Positions 9,964 to 20,024 of a DNA stretch of 64,000 bases are shown here, piece after piece. The DNA is from Symbiodinium natans (taxonomy: Eukaryota; Sar; Dinophyceae; Suessiales; Symbiodiniaceae): the NCBI GenBank assembly GCA_905221605.1, contig CAJNDS010002169.1:219049-283048 (forward strand). Direction: 5' to 3'. A program made the translations under genes and the position numbers. Positions within the stretch are counted from its first letter, which is position 1, and each line of letters starts with the position of its first letter. The notes below the pieces were generated by a model. The model was not told where the DNA came from and did not search any database. It saw only the letters and a program-made list of their open reading frames with translations.

Positions 9964-12900
9964 GGGGGGGGGGGGGGGGGTAGGTTCCCTTATAAACCCC
10001 TTTAAGCAAAAAAGGGCACCCTTTTTCATCCTAGGTTGCTGGGCAGCCTAGGCTTATTCTACAGCCCCATGAGCCCACAGAAAAGGATGCCGTGGTGTTT
10101 TTTTTTTTTTATACTTCTTGGGCTGCTGTTCGGAGCTTAGGGTTTAGGGTTTAGGGTTTAGGGTTTAGGGTTTAGGGTTTAGGGTTTAGGGTTTAGGGTT
10201 TAGGGTTTAGGGTTTAGGGTTTAGGGTTTAGGGAAACTACTGTGCTACTAGTTGCTTAAGAGCCCCATGCTGCCCTCATAAGGAAGCAACTAGTAGTAGT
10301 TGTTGGTGCTTGAGGGTAACTGGATCCCGATAGTCATCCGTCAGGAACGCCTAGGATCCCCTAAACCCTAAGCCCTAAGCCCTAAACCCTAAACCCTAAA
10401 CCCTAAACCCAATCTTGTTCACAGACCCGAGGTTTTTCAAGCCCTGTCCTGGCAGGTTGCATGCCATACGCCATGCCCTACAACATGAACCCAGAAATGC
10501 TCCTTGGCTGCTCAGGGGGTTAGGGCTTCAGTCTTAAGATATAGGGTTTAAGGTTTAGGATAGGCCCTTTAAGGACCATAAAATTCTCAAGCCCTATAAG
10601 CCCCAAAGCCCTGAACTCAAGAGCTGCTGTTTAGCTGGCGGCTCGAGTCTGGGACACATGACGAAAGCGCGCTTTGCACCCGAACTCCCAATGCCCGAAT
10701 GTTGGGCACCCTAAACTCTCAGGCCGAAAGCCTAAAACCTCAACCCCTGTCCTCCCCTGAGAGTTCCTAAGAGTTGAAGGGTTCAGGGTTGAGCATTTGG
10801 GGCCCCACCTCCCTAAACTTCCGCAAAATGAGCCTCAGATATTGAGCCTGTCAAAACCCTGAACCCTTTAACTCTTAAGTACAGTTATCAATAAGTACAG
10901 TCTTTCTTACCCTAAACCCTAAACCCAAAACCCTAAACCCTAAACCCTATAATTGGCTAATAAGTAGGTACCATGAACTCTCCAAGTGTGCCTTTTGCCT
11001 CGCTTTCTTCGCAGTGGCGGGCTGACAAACACGACGGAACGGGCCGCATCCGCAGGTCAGGCTTAATAAGGTTTAGGGTTTAGGGTTTAGGGTTTAGGGT
11101 TTCGATTGTATCAGGGTTTCGGGTTCAAGCCCGTCAACTCAAGCTTCGGAATAAGCCCTGAACGCTTCAATCTCAACCTACTCTTTGCTTCAGAGCCACC
11201 CAGAAGATGCACACAACATCCTTCCTTCTCAGGGCAATATAGGGAAACCCTAAACCCTCTTGAATCCTAAGCCCTAAAGCCTAAACCCTCCAGCCTACCT
11301 GGCTAAATACGAAACCCTGACCCCAAGCCCAGAATCCCAACTCAACTCCTATACCTTATACCTGAGGCCAGCCTGAAGCCCTAGGCCCTGAATTCAGGGG
11401 TACACCCTGAACCGTAGTTCCTATAAGATCAGGAGATCCCAGAAGCTTAGACACTTAAACTCCCAACCCCTAAACCCTGAACCGAACCCTAAACTCCAAA
11501 CCCTAAACCCCAAACCCTGAGCCCCAAGCCGAAACTTCAAGCCCGAAACCCCAAACCCTAAACCCCAAACCCTAAACCCCAAACCCCAAACCCCAAACCC
11601 CAAACTCCTAAGCCCTACCTTCTGATTAGTCCCCAGGATGCCCTGCATGGTACTTATTTCTCCAATTATATCTGGGTTGGTAAGTACCCTAAACCCTAAA
11701 CCCTAAACCCCTAAACCCCAAACCCTAAACCCTAAACCCTAAACCCTAAACCCTAAACCCAAAACCCCAGGATGCCCTGCATGGGGGGTGGCGCAGCGCC
11801 AGCACAAAACTCGGAGCAGCGCGCCGAGCAGGTGACGAAGGCCAAGACTCAGACGCTTGGGGGCGCGCTTTGTAGGGTTTTGTGGGGTTTAGGGTTTAGG
11901 GTTTAGGGTTTAGGGTTTAGGGTTTAGGGTTTAGGGTTTAGGGTTTAGGGTTTAGGGTCTAGTTTGTTCGTTTTGGGGGTTTAGGGCACAGGCTCAGCAT
12001 TGTCCTGTTTTTTTGCTTTGTGCTGTGTTTTCCCTTTGTTCGAGTGGAGGGGTGGTGAGTGTTTTCGGACCTCGGGTGTTTCGGGGTTTGGGGTTGCGGG
12101 CTAGTGCGTTTGGGGCTAGCAGCGGACGTCGCTTGCTCTTGTCATCCCCCATCGTGGGAGCTGCGTCAGGCTTTGCCGAGCCCATGCAACCCGATAAACC
12201 CTAAGCCCTAAACTCTGACAACAACCCTCAACCTAAGCCCAAAACCTTAAACCCTAAGCCCTAAACCCAAAGCCCCGAACCCTAAGCCCAAAACCTTAAA
12301 CCCTAAGCCCAAAACCTTAAACCTTAAGCCCTAAACCCTAAACCTTACGCGCTTCCTAGAGCCGAGGATAGAGTATTACTTCAGCGAGGACAACCTCATT
12401 AAAGATGTCTTTCTCCGTCAGAACATTATGGATACGCAGGGCTGGGCCCCTTGGCTTTTGCCCAGAGATTGGACTCGGCTCGTATTATCATTTTTTCTTT
12501 TCCTCATTGCTATTTTACCTTATGTTTTTTGTTGTTATTTACTCTTTTTTTTTTTTTTGGGGGGGGGGGGGGGGGCTGTTTATTGGATGCCCCAGAAATA
12601 CTGTACTACAGTACGATAGACTAGGCGATTGCGGATTGTATTCTGTTATCGTATACTCCCTCTCTCTCTATCTATATATATATATATGTGTATATATATA
12701 TATGGTCACTTCTCTACAATATGGCCCCTTTTAAGGTCCTGTCCTTATTATCCGGCGCCCCCCCCCTTTTTAGGCTAGCTACAAAAGGGACCGTAATTCA
12801 GTTAGATAACGGACCCCATTTATATATATATATATGTATATGTATATTCATACTTTTATTTGCATATGGTTATAGGTTATGTTGCCTATAGATAAGGTTC

Positions 12901-14937
12901 CGCATATTACTAAAGGTCCCTGATGGGAACCTCCCATTTAGGGCTGGGGGTGGACATCGCCTTGAAAGGTAAATCAATGGAAGAAAAAAGGGTCCTCAGT
13001 TTGAATCTGCACATTATGATAGGAACCCCCGCCCCCGAAAGGGACCACAATTGAGCCCCTGGACCCTGAACCCTAAACCCGAAACCCGAAACCCTGAACC
13101 GCAGTCATGACTCGGCGAGCAAATGAGATGCGACCACGATGACTACGTTACAAGGAGCCAGAGAAGGCCTCCATGCCCTAAACCCTAAACCCTAAACCCT
13201 AAACCCTAAACCCTAAACCCTAAACCCTAAACCCTAAACCCTAAACCAGCCCCTTTTAAACCCAAAAGGGTGCCCTTTCTATCCTTGTTTTCGGGTTTAG
13301 GTCTGGCGTTGGGAGGCTTTCCTCCACAAGCTCCTTCTGTCGTTCCACCCACACCCTGAACCCTAAACTCTACCTTTGTAGGGTTCTTCAGGGAGGGGCT
13401 TCAAGGGTGGGGTATGCAACCCAAGGTTCCCTAAAGCTCCCCACTACTCCCCAAGGCTCCCTAAGCTCCCCTAAGGTTCCCTAGGTACCTACCCCCCGTC
13501 TAGGGTTTAGGGTTTAGGGTTTGGGGTTTGGGGTTTAGGGTTTAGGGTTTAGGGAGAACCCTAAGCCCCTACACTCTGAGGTGCCTATGAATCGACTCAT
13601 CGAATTCCCAAAGCTCGCGAAAAATTTTAGCCGCTTGGCGCACGAGAGGAGACGTCGAGTTTGTGAGTCTCGGGTTAGGATTTTTACCCTTCATACGAAA
13701 CAGCCCTTACTAGGGATCAGAGTACCCACGAGTAGAATCCCTATTACGGACTGTGTTAGTATAAGGGGGGGACATCCTAAGTCTCGGGGGTTTACGTGTT
13801 AGGGTTTAGGGCTGAGGAAGGTTTTGGGTTCAGGCCACGTGGCATAAGGTGAGCCGAAAGACAAAAAGACCCGAACTCCAAAGCCCAAGCCCTAAACCCT
13901 ACACCCTAAACCTAAACCCTAAACTCCTACACCATCCACTTATCCCTGAAGACCTGGTGCCTAACCCCGCCTTTCGAAAGTTTTTTGGTCAACGTGAAGG
14001 GCCAGGGCTTCAGGGTTGGGGTTTTGGTGATTTGGGCGTTTTGGGAGAGTTGTGGCTGTACCCTCGGCTCGCATACTCGGACCTTAGGGTTTAGGGTTTA
14101 GGGTTTAGGGTTTAGGGAAGCTACAGATCGCGGCGCGGATTTTGGGCTACATAACGTCCCAAGTACGACATATGGGCACCCGACTAACCCTTGAAACTCG
14201 GAGATGGGTTTTGACACGAAGCTCGCTGCAATTGTCCCAAGGGGAGTATACAAAGGTATGAAGGGTATTAAAGATTAAGGGTCATAAGGGTATTGAGGGT
14301 CTTACGGGTATGAAGGGTCTTGGGGGTGTTAAGGGAATCAAGGGTATTCATATGCAGCGCATATGCGGAACAGCAACCTGGCGCTCGAATCCCCAAAGGC
14401 CAGACAGTTTATGGTTCAGGGTCTAGGGTTTAGGGTACAGGGTTTAGGGTATCGAGAACAGGCAGATTGCCCTTGCGGGCGAATTACGGGCATTCTTACT
14501 GGCTTCGACCGTTCATCCAATCAGTCAGTAGGAAAAGACCCATGGTTGACACGATGTTAGCAAAACATGCTTCTGTCCGGGTTCAGACTTACATGGCTAT
14601 GGAATATTTCAGTGATTAGAGACTGAGATGATAGTCAAGGGTCATTAAGTGCGAACCATTATGAGCGCGCACTTGATGTATTGGAAGACCTTCAGGTTAA
14701 GCCCTAAACCCTAAACTAAACCCTAAACCCTACACCTCGAATCCTAAAGCCCTAAAATCCCAGACCCTAAACCCTAAACCCTAAACCCTAAACCCTAAAC
14801 CCTAAACCCTAAACCCTAAACCCTAAACCCTAAACTAATTCAGGGTTCAGGGCTAGTGTCCCCATCCTCTCAGACGACATGTCCATCCTCGTCGATGCGG
14901 TTGCGCAATCCAATCAGCTGGAGTCGCCAGACCGCAA
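8532..14937 (+). CDS. La-motif (LARP-like) RNA-binding protein gene, multi-exon
   Basis: The La motif is a winged-helix RNA-binding fold that in La and LARP proteins binds RNA 3' ends or poly(A). Exons give its conserved core in order: IEYYFSEDNLIKDVFLRQNI with MDTQGW (12360-12445), VPMNRLIEFPKLAKNF (from 13581) and DDMSILVDAVAQSNQLE (about 14874-14937). These match the family pattern of EYYFS.xNL..D.FLR, MD..GWVP, and D...I..A...S..LE. Upstream exons encode a Met/Pro/Gly-rich region (MPGGFMQQPM, MYPSYMGG, MPYAMPYNMNPEM). Nearly every intron starts with TTTAGGG and ends with CCCTAAA repeats. The TGG|GC donor joining to GAG|GTG is GC-AG. Which LARP class it is cannot be said. The final exons are unresolved. 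Confidence 0.75.
8586..9030. repeat. TTTAGGG arrays
   Basis: Blocks of TTTAGGG with TTTGGGG variants (8586-8710, 8785-8832, 8885-9030) at the 5' part of the intron. Confidence 0.85.
9311..9630. repeat. CCCTAAA arrays at intron 3' part
   Basis: A short block at 9311-9345 and a long near-perfect one at 9450-9630 end 16 bases before the CAG acceptor at 9646. Confidence 0.9.
9647..9721 (+). CDS. La-motif gene exon, Met-rich
   Basis: TTGCCAG acceptor; reads CMACPMPFFDMSQVSMYPSY then MGGA. Its frame continues from 8567 and into 10456. The donor side runs straight into GGGCTTAGG repeats. Confidence 0.65.
9904..10051. mobile_element. Family B element with T/G homopolymer loop
   Basis: It starts AGGATGCCCAGTAGTACCC and ends CATCCTAGGTTGCTGGGCAGCCT, an imperfect inverted repeat. 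The loop holds about 33 T followed by 18 G where other copies have only CCTTTTTGG. It lies within a TTTAGGG-rich intron. The ORF read through it is not a gene. Confidence 0.65.
10137..10213. repeat. TTTAGGG array, pure
   Basis: About 11 perfect TTTAGGG units inside the intron between 9721 and 10456. Confidence 0.95.
10456..10516 (+). CDS. La-motif gene exon, Met-rich
   Basis: CTGGCAG acceptor; reads CMPYAMPYNMNPEMLLGCS, in frame with the preceding exon. The style repeats that of the two upstream exons. Confidence 0.65.
11015..11055 (+). CDS. Candidate small exon of La-motif gene
   Basis: TTCTTCGCAG acceptor and CGCAG|GTCAGG donor. One frame reads GGLTNTTERAASA, which fits between the neighbouring exons if an extra G is kept at the junctions, so the exact borders are uncertain. 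Confidence 0.4.
11631..11784. repeat. 20-bp direct repeat flanking a CCCTAAA array
   Basis: CCCCAGGATGCCCTGCATGG occurs at 11631-11650 and again at 11765-11784. The second copy spans the exon start at 11771. Between them lie a short unique stretch and a CCCTAAA array (11687-11764). It looks like a duplication made when the array was inserted at the exon edge. Confidence 0.85.
11771..11874 (+). CDS. La-motif gene exon before the La motif
   Basis: CCCCAG acceptor; reads MPCMGGGAAPAQNSEQRAEQ then VTKAKTQTLGGAL. A Met/Gly/Ala-rich start turns polar and charged, as expected just before a folded domain. The junction to the La-motif exon was not resolved in phase. Confidence 0.55.
11884..11960. repeat. 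TTTAGGG array at intron 5' part
   Basis: Eleven TTTAGGG units starting right after the exon. The same intron ends in CCCTAA[A/G] repeats at 12200-12347. Confidence 0.9.
12360..12445 (+). CDS. La motif exon 1
   Basis: CTTCCTAG acceptor. It encodes PRIEYYFSEDNL, IKDVFLRQN and IMDTQGW. The aromatic pair YYF, the NL and the FLR..MD..GW residues are family hallmarks. The donor is TGG|GCCCC, a GC donor. Confidence 0.85.
12446..13580. other. Long intron of La-motif gene
   Basis: Contains a T14-G17 homopolymer junction (12545-12575), (TA/TG)n stretches (12663-12705 and 12820-12850), AT-rich unique sequence, a CCCTAAA array (13176-13246) and a TTTAGGG array (13501-13553). No other coding exon is seen. 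Confidence 0.6.
13581..13629 (+). CDS. La motif exon 2
   Basis: CTCTGAG acceptor, then VPMNRLIEFPKLAKNF. It joins TGG of the previous exon in frame to give GWVP, the invariant step in La motifs. The 3' border is uncertain: the frame stays open to 13802 but loses family similarity. Confidence 0.75.
14700..14836. repeat. CCCTAAA array
   Basis: About 17 units, partly degenerate at the left, ending about 37 bases before the next La-motif exon. Confidence 0.9.
14874..14937 (+). CDS. La motif exon 3
   Basis: ATCCTCTCAG acceptor, then DDMSILVDAVAQSNQLESPD, which matches the last helix and strand of the La motif. A CCCTAAA array follows directly (14937-15030), an exception to the usual TTTAGGG on this side. 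Confidence 0.75.
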
Positions 14938-15071
14938 CCCTAAACCCTGAACCCTAAACCCTAAACCCTAAACCCCAAACCCTAAACCCTAAACCCTAAA
15001 CCCTAAACCCTAACCCTAAACCCTCAACCCTAGACACCTTGGGGTGGAGGGCTTCCTGCCGATTCCTATTC

Positions 15072-15125
15072 GGGAATGAGGGAATCAGGTTCCCCTAGTA
15101 TATACCGTTTAAGGGATTACATTAA
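15072..15125. mobile_element. Family D element fragment
   Basis: GGGAATGAGGGAATCAGGTTCCCC followed by a TATATACC stretch matches the left half of the family D copy at 48026. The right half is missing. Confidence 0.5.
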
Positions 15126-15176
15126 AGTTTAGGGTTTGGGGTTTGGGGTTTATAGTTTCGGGTTTAGGGCTTAGGG

Positions 15177-15470
15177 TTCAGCACTCCGGGTCGAGCAGTT
15201 TTTATGGTAAAGCTTTATTTACGGCTCAGAGATAACACCCACCCACCCAGAGAATCCCACAACATTGAGAAAGCAAAAACTGCCTTATTCTGAAAATCAT
15301 GCGGCCTTATTCTAAAAATAAAGCGGCCTTATTCTGAAAGTAAAGCGGCCTCATTCGGAAAATAAACCGGCCTCATTCTGAAAATAAAGCGGCCTTATTC
15401 TGAACATAAAGCGGCCTTATTCTGAAATTCAATTAAGGTTCAAATATATATATATATATAGTAGAGAGGG
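15177..15470. mobile_element. Putative mobile element with minisatellite core, copy 2
   Basis: The left part matches 3847-3960. The core (15289-15426) holds about seven units of GCGGCCTTATTCTGAAAATAAA, unrelated to the 21-mer in copy 1. The right end is an (AT)n run then GTAGAGAGGG, like copy 1. Confidence 0.5.
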
Positions 15471-15499
15471 TTCATGGTGTAGGGTTCGGGGTTTAGGGA

Positions 15500-16137
15500 T
15501 GACGTAGGGTGCGTAGTTCCCTCATCCCCTGCGAAGAACCATCAAGGCTTTGGGGTATTTCCGGTCCTTAGTAGCGCAGTGGTGCCCTGTTGCCCCTCTT
15601 TTAGGCCACCAACCCCAAAATAAGTACGGATGTCTGTATGCTTCATTTTGGGGCTTTAGGCGTAGTTTGTTTTGCTCTCTCTCTCTCTCTATATATACAT
15701 ATATATATATATATATGCATGTATGTGTGTGTATGTATGTATATGTATCTTCCTAGACCCTACGCCCTCAACCCTACAAGGCATGCCCCCAAACCAGCCA
15801 AATCCCTAAACCCCTCGGCTCCTAGACTCCTGTGCTGGTTTAGGGTTTAGGGTTTAGGGTTTGTTTAGGGTTTAGGGTTTAGGGTTTAGGGTTTAGGGTT
15901 TAGGGTTTAGGGTTTAGGGTTTAGGGTTTAGGGTTTAGGGTTTAGGGTTAGGAGGCCGTCCTGTGAAAGAAGCCCCCCCCCCACCCCCCCTCCACGACAA
16001 AATGGCCCGCAAATCTTTTTGGAAAGCAAGGGATTAAGGGTTCAAAGATTTCGGGGTTGGGGTGTGGGGCACCCTAACCTAAACCCTAAACCCTAAACCC
16101 CAAACCCTAAACTCCAAACCCTTCATTCTATATCCCC
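15500..16137. other. Intron-like stretch
   Basis: Holds a family B-like fragment (15568-15610), a (CT)n/(TA)n/(TG)n microsatellite (15675-15750), a TTTAGGG array (15839-15950) and a CCCTAAA-like patch (16078-16120). No exon was recognised. Confidence 0.55.
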
Positions 16138-16227
16138 CTTGGGAATTATCTTGTATTTTTCTTTATATACAACCCAAGAGGATGCTAGAAATACTACTGT
16201 TACTACGGTTCTAAGGGGGAGTAAAGT
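16138..16227. mobile_element. TIR element, family N, copy 1, with 4-bp TSD
   Basis: It begins CTATATCCCCCTTGGGA and ends GGGGGAGTAAAGT, an imperfect terminal inverted repeat. It is flanked by CATT at 16134-16137 and 16228-16231. It aligns along its length with 34481-34578 (shared CCCAAGAGGAT). Confidence 0.75.
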
Positions 16228-16585
16228 CATTAATTAACCCTTCCCAACTTTTACCCACGTTTCCATGCTAAGTTCAGGGTGCGACCTCGACTCTTCTGAG
16301 TTTCTTCAGGTTTCGCGGGTTTACGGCTTGAGGTGTTTTAGGGTGTTAGGGGAGTGTTCGAGGACCCCAAATCCTAAACCTTAAACCCTAAACCCTAAAC
16401 CCTTTTAGGGGTTTAAGGGTGTTGGGGAGAGTTGTGAGATGCAGGTTGGGTTTAGACTTAGGGTTCAGTGGTTCAGTGGTTCAGTGTTCAGTGTTCGGGG
16501 TTCAGGGTTTAGGGTTTAGGGTTTAGGGTTTACGGTTTAGGGTTTAGGGAGGGGTTCCGGGGCCAGTTTGGGTTCAGGGTTTAAG

Positions 16586-16873
16586 AGATGCAAATCGGAG
16601 GCGTTCAAAGATGCTCTTGACGTTCTGAAAGACATGAAGTGTTCGTGGCCCAGTACCGATTGCAGCATCTTTGCTGGTGAGGAATCTGACCCTAAACTGT
16701 GTGAGGAGCTCATGTCCAACACGTATTTCTCCACGGTCACATCGTGGGGCAAAAGCACAGTTCGGAGAAAGGGAAGTCAACGCTACGGCGCGAACCAGCT
16801 CTTCGTGGGTCATAGCCCACCCCAAGTACCGCAGAAGGCAGCCGATGCTAGCTTAGGGCTCTTGGGCATCTAA
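16586..16873 (+). CDS. Terminal exon of unknown protein
   Basis: TTTAAG acceptor, then 95 open codons and a TAA stop. Recognisable stretches are RCKSEAFKDALDVLKDMKCS, AGEESDPKLCEELMSNTYF and SQRYGANQLFVG. Composition is clearly coding-like, with a helical charged first half. It lies on the same strand about 1.6 kb after the last La-motif exon and could be the end of that gene, but no phase link was shown. TTTAGGG arrays lie on both sides. Confidence 0.6.
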   Translation, partial: RCKSEAFKDALDVLKDMKCSWPSTDCSIFAGEESDPKLCEELMSNTYFSTVTSWGKSTVRRKGSQRYGANQLFVGHSPPQVPQKAADASLGLLGI

Positions 16874-16874
16874 G

Positions 16875-17396
16875 GGGTTAGGGTTTAGGGTTTAGGGTTT
16901 AGGGTTTAGGGTTTAGGGTTTAGGGTTTAGGGTTTAGGGTTTAGGTCTCAGGGCTTAGGGCTTAGGGCTTAGGGCTTAGGGTGGTACAGGATTCCAGAAA
17001 CCACGGCTCCGCAACGGCCTCAAAGCACCAAAGACCATTGAGTCCCTAAATCCCAGCTAAACCCTAAACCCCAAACCCTAAACCCTAAACCCTAAACCCT
17101 AAACCCCTCAGATGCCCAAGAGCCCTAAGTTACAAAGACCTCCCAAAGGCAGAACTCCCCAGCCCCCGAAAACCGCAAACCTGGCCCTCACCTGTTCCCA
17201 GAGCCCGAATAGCCCTAGTAAACCCTAAACCCTAAACCCTAAACCCTAAACCCTAAACCCTAAACCCCAACATCTTAGGCTCAAGACGGACGCCAGCGCC
17301 GTGCGACTAAAGAACACTTGGTCGCGATGGGTGCTCCAAAGAAATTAGCGAGGCCCTTGGAAAGGGGGGGGGGGGGGGGGGGGGGGGGGGGCTTGG
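16875..17396. repeat. TTTAGGG array, CCCTAAA arrays and poly-G
   Basis: TTTAGGG at 16875-16980, CCCTAAA at 17043-17105 and 17219-17271, and 27 G at 17365-17391. Short unique segments between them show no convincing frame. Confidence 0.75.
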
Positions 17397-17399
17397 GTG

Positions 17400-17894
17400 A
17401 GCCCAAGAGGGTTTAGGCTTTAGGGTTTAGGACTTAGGGTTGAGGGTTTAGGGTTTAGTGTGTAGGGTTTAGGGTTTCGGGAATATACCTTAAACAATAG
17501 AGGGGCCCTTAGTATGGTTCAAGGCATCTTCCTGCATTAAGGGGTGCTGGGCTCTTTCGTTCTGGGGCGGAAGGTACGAGCCCAACATGTTGCAGTTGTT
17601 TTCTCGTCTGAGACTCGGAAAGGATCTGTTTCAGGACCTGAAACCTAAACCCGTGCACCTAAACCCTAAAGTCTGCAACCCTTAAACCCTTAAAGCCCTT
17701 AAACCCTTAAACCCTTAAACCCCTAAACCCTAAACCTTAGACTTCAAGTGTTTGGGTTTCAGGGTCTGGGGACATGAGGGTCTGCGCATGGACTCGACCG
17801 GGTAACCTCACAAGGGGGCTTAGGGTTTAGGGTTTAGGGCTTAGGGCTTAGGGTTTAGAGTTTAGGGTTTACGGTTTTGGGTTTTGGGCGGGGG

Positions 17895-17928
<34 letters not shown>

Positions 17929-18471
17929 ATGGACAACAGAAGGTCTTGAGAGGAATTCTAGGGAACTCTCCTGGTATTCCTAAATCCTGAGTGTTTTGGA
18001 CGATCTTCTTCTTGTCTTGAGCGCTAACCCTGAACTCTAAACCCTAAACTTTAGACCCTAAACCCTCAACCCTAAGTCCTAAACCCTAAACCCTAAATCC
18101 TAAACCCTAACCCCTAAACCCTAAAGCTTTCCGAGGATTTTGGGATCAAGAAGTTACTTGTTGCCTGGCGAGCCTTCAAGAATCCGTTAATCTTTTTGGG
18201 TTTAGGGTTTAGGGTTTAGGGTTTATGGCTGCGTGTGGGGGCGATGCCACGCTCATGGTGTTGAAAAGTCTACTGATGCCTCCACCGAGCGTCGGTTTGC
18301 TATCCTGCCCCGCTGCTTCTGTTCCCTAAACCCTGAACCCCTAAACCCCTAAACCCCAAACCCCACACCCTAAACCCTAAACTCTAAACTCCAAACCCGA
18401 AACCCTAAACCCTAAACCCTAAACCCTAAATTCCCACCCGGCCTGCTTCGGCCGTACCCACCCTTTTCTAG
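17400..18471. other. Array-rich stretch with exon-like islands
   Basis: TTTAGGG-like blocks at 17405-17470 and 17818-17885, 42 G-rich bases at 17885-17926, and CCCTAAA blocks at 18018-18125 and 18325-18430. GC-rich unique islands at 18130-18195 and 18226-18325 sit in exon-like positions. The second has two equally good frames, so no call is made. Confidence 0.5.
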
Positions 18472-18548
18472 GGTGCCTGGACCCCGGCAGTGATGAACAC
18501 CTTCACTGGATAAACAATGGGTGGAGCCATTGGAGAGTGGTCGAATAG
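18472..18548 (+). CDS. Candidate exon of unknown gene (18.5-20.1 kb)
   Basis: TTTTCTAG acceptor; one frame reads CLDPGSDEHLHWINNGWSH then WRVVE to a TAG. Trp/His-rich and not low-complexity. The stop may lie beyond the real donor. Confidence 0.4.
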
Positions 18549-19071
18549 AGAGCCCCTAGACCCGCCTTGCCACTTGCCAGAGTGGCGCCCATAATTGCAC
18601 AAGGATTCTCTGATCCTCCCTTTGATGGGAATGCCCTAAACCCAAGGGCAAAAGCCCTAGAACGTGGTCGGTTAGGGAGCTTCCTGGGAACCTTCCTGAG
18701 CCCCCCTGGACCTGGCCCCCCCTACCCCCCCCTGCCCCCCCCCTGGCCCCCTCCCTGGCCCTACCCCCCTGCTTAACATGTTATTTTTCTTCTTGTTCGA
18801 AAAATTTTTCTTCCATTCTGACTGACAAGATGGCACGCATGAAATTTAAATTTAGCAACTTTAAAACGAGTTTACATACAAAAAACTTTGTTTTTAACGT
18901 TGGGCGTTATGGTGTTTTTGAATCTGTTGTTTCTTGATTTTTGAGCTACATTGGTTGATTTAGGCCTGCCCTGCTTCCCCTTTTCACCACGCCTTTGTAG
19001 GGAAGTTTGAAGCAATGGTGGGAATTGAGGGCGACACTAAACCCTAAACCCTAAACCCGAATTAAACCCAG

Positions 19072-19116
19072 CCGAACTATCCAGGCCCGAAGTTCCTCAC
19101 AAGGCTTGATGGAGAG
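19072..19116 (+). CDS. Exon of unknown gene (18.5-20.1 kb)
   Basis: CCCAG acceptor; reads PNYPGPKFLTRLDGE to a GAG|GTACAT donor. The donor is phase 0 and joins the exon at 19286. Confidence 0.5.
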
Positions 19117-19134
19117 GTACATTTGGTCCCTCTT

Positions 19135-19277
19135 CCTGAAACCCTAAAACCCTAAAACCCTAAAGCCCTAAAACCCTAAAACCCTAAAACCCTAAACCCT
19201 AAAACCCTAATCCCCTAAAACCCTAAACCCCTAAAACCCTAAACCCTAAAACCCTAAACCCTAAAACCCTAAACCCT
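19135..19277. repeat. CCCTAAAA octamer array
   Basis: The unit here is mostly the 8-mer CCCTAAAA, mixed with CCCTAAA, unlike the 7-mer elsewhere. It ends eight bases before an exon. Confidence 0.9.
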
Positions 19278-19285
19278 CTCTGCAG

Positions 19286-19353
19286 GAACGTGACACCGTT
19301 TGTGCGCCGCCCCACTTTGTCCCCATGCCAAAAAGGCGCCTTGGAATGGATTT
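19286..19353 (+). CDS. Exon of unknown gene (18.5-20.1 kb)
   Basis: CTCTGCAG acceptor, phase 0; reads ERDTVCAPPHFVPMPKRRLG. A second frame (NVTPFVRRPTLSPC) is also open, so the reading rests on phase agreement with 19116. Confidence 0.45.
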
Positions 19354-19873
19354 GGGGGGGTTTCCGAAAATAGGGCTTAGGGTTTAGGGTCTAGGGTTTA
19401 GGGCTAGGGTTTAGGGTTTAGGGTATGAGGGAAATACCCATCTAGGTTTGGGGTTCAGGGATTCGGGTTTAGGGATTCATAGGGGTTGAGGGTCGGCGTG
19501 TTTTTTGGGTTTTGGGGCTGCTGGTCTTTCGAGGGTTTACAGCTTGTAGAGGTTTGAGGCTCGAGAGGGGATCCGGGCTAACCCTAACCCTAGACCCGTA
19601 AACCCTAAACCCCTAAACCCGCTAAGGCTTAGGGTTTCGGGTTTAGGGTTCAGGGCTAGAGGATGAGGGCACCAGCAACTAGGACACAGGGTGGGCCAAA
19701 ATTCCCTTCTTTGGTGGTTCTGCTTTTCTTGCTAAGCCCCTGTAAACAAAGGGTATTCCTCTTTTTCCCAGGCTCTTCCTGGGCCTAGAAATTCAAGCCT
19801 CAACCCTAAACCCTAAACCCTAGCACCCTGCGCACCCTGAGAAAACCCTCAGCCACCGTAAACCTTTACCAAG

Positions 19874-19974
19874 CTACTTGGAAGCCCTTTTGACTTAGGG
19901 TCTAGGGTTTAGGGTTCGTAAGGCGGATGATGGGGATTACCATCGGGCTCCAAAAGATACTAAGTAGACTGATC
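19874..19974. mobile_element. Family C element, copy 1
   Basis: GCTACTTGGAAGCCCTTTTGACTTA at the left and a diverged ACTAAGTAGA at the right, related to 39751, 57277 and 58407. A short TTTAGGG piece lies inside. Confidence 0.5.
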
Positions 19975-20024
19975 CTAAACCCTAAACCCTAGCCCTAAAC
20001 CCTAAACCCTCAATCCTCTGCCAG

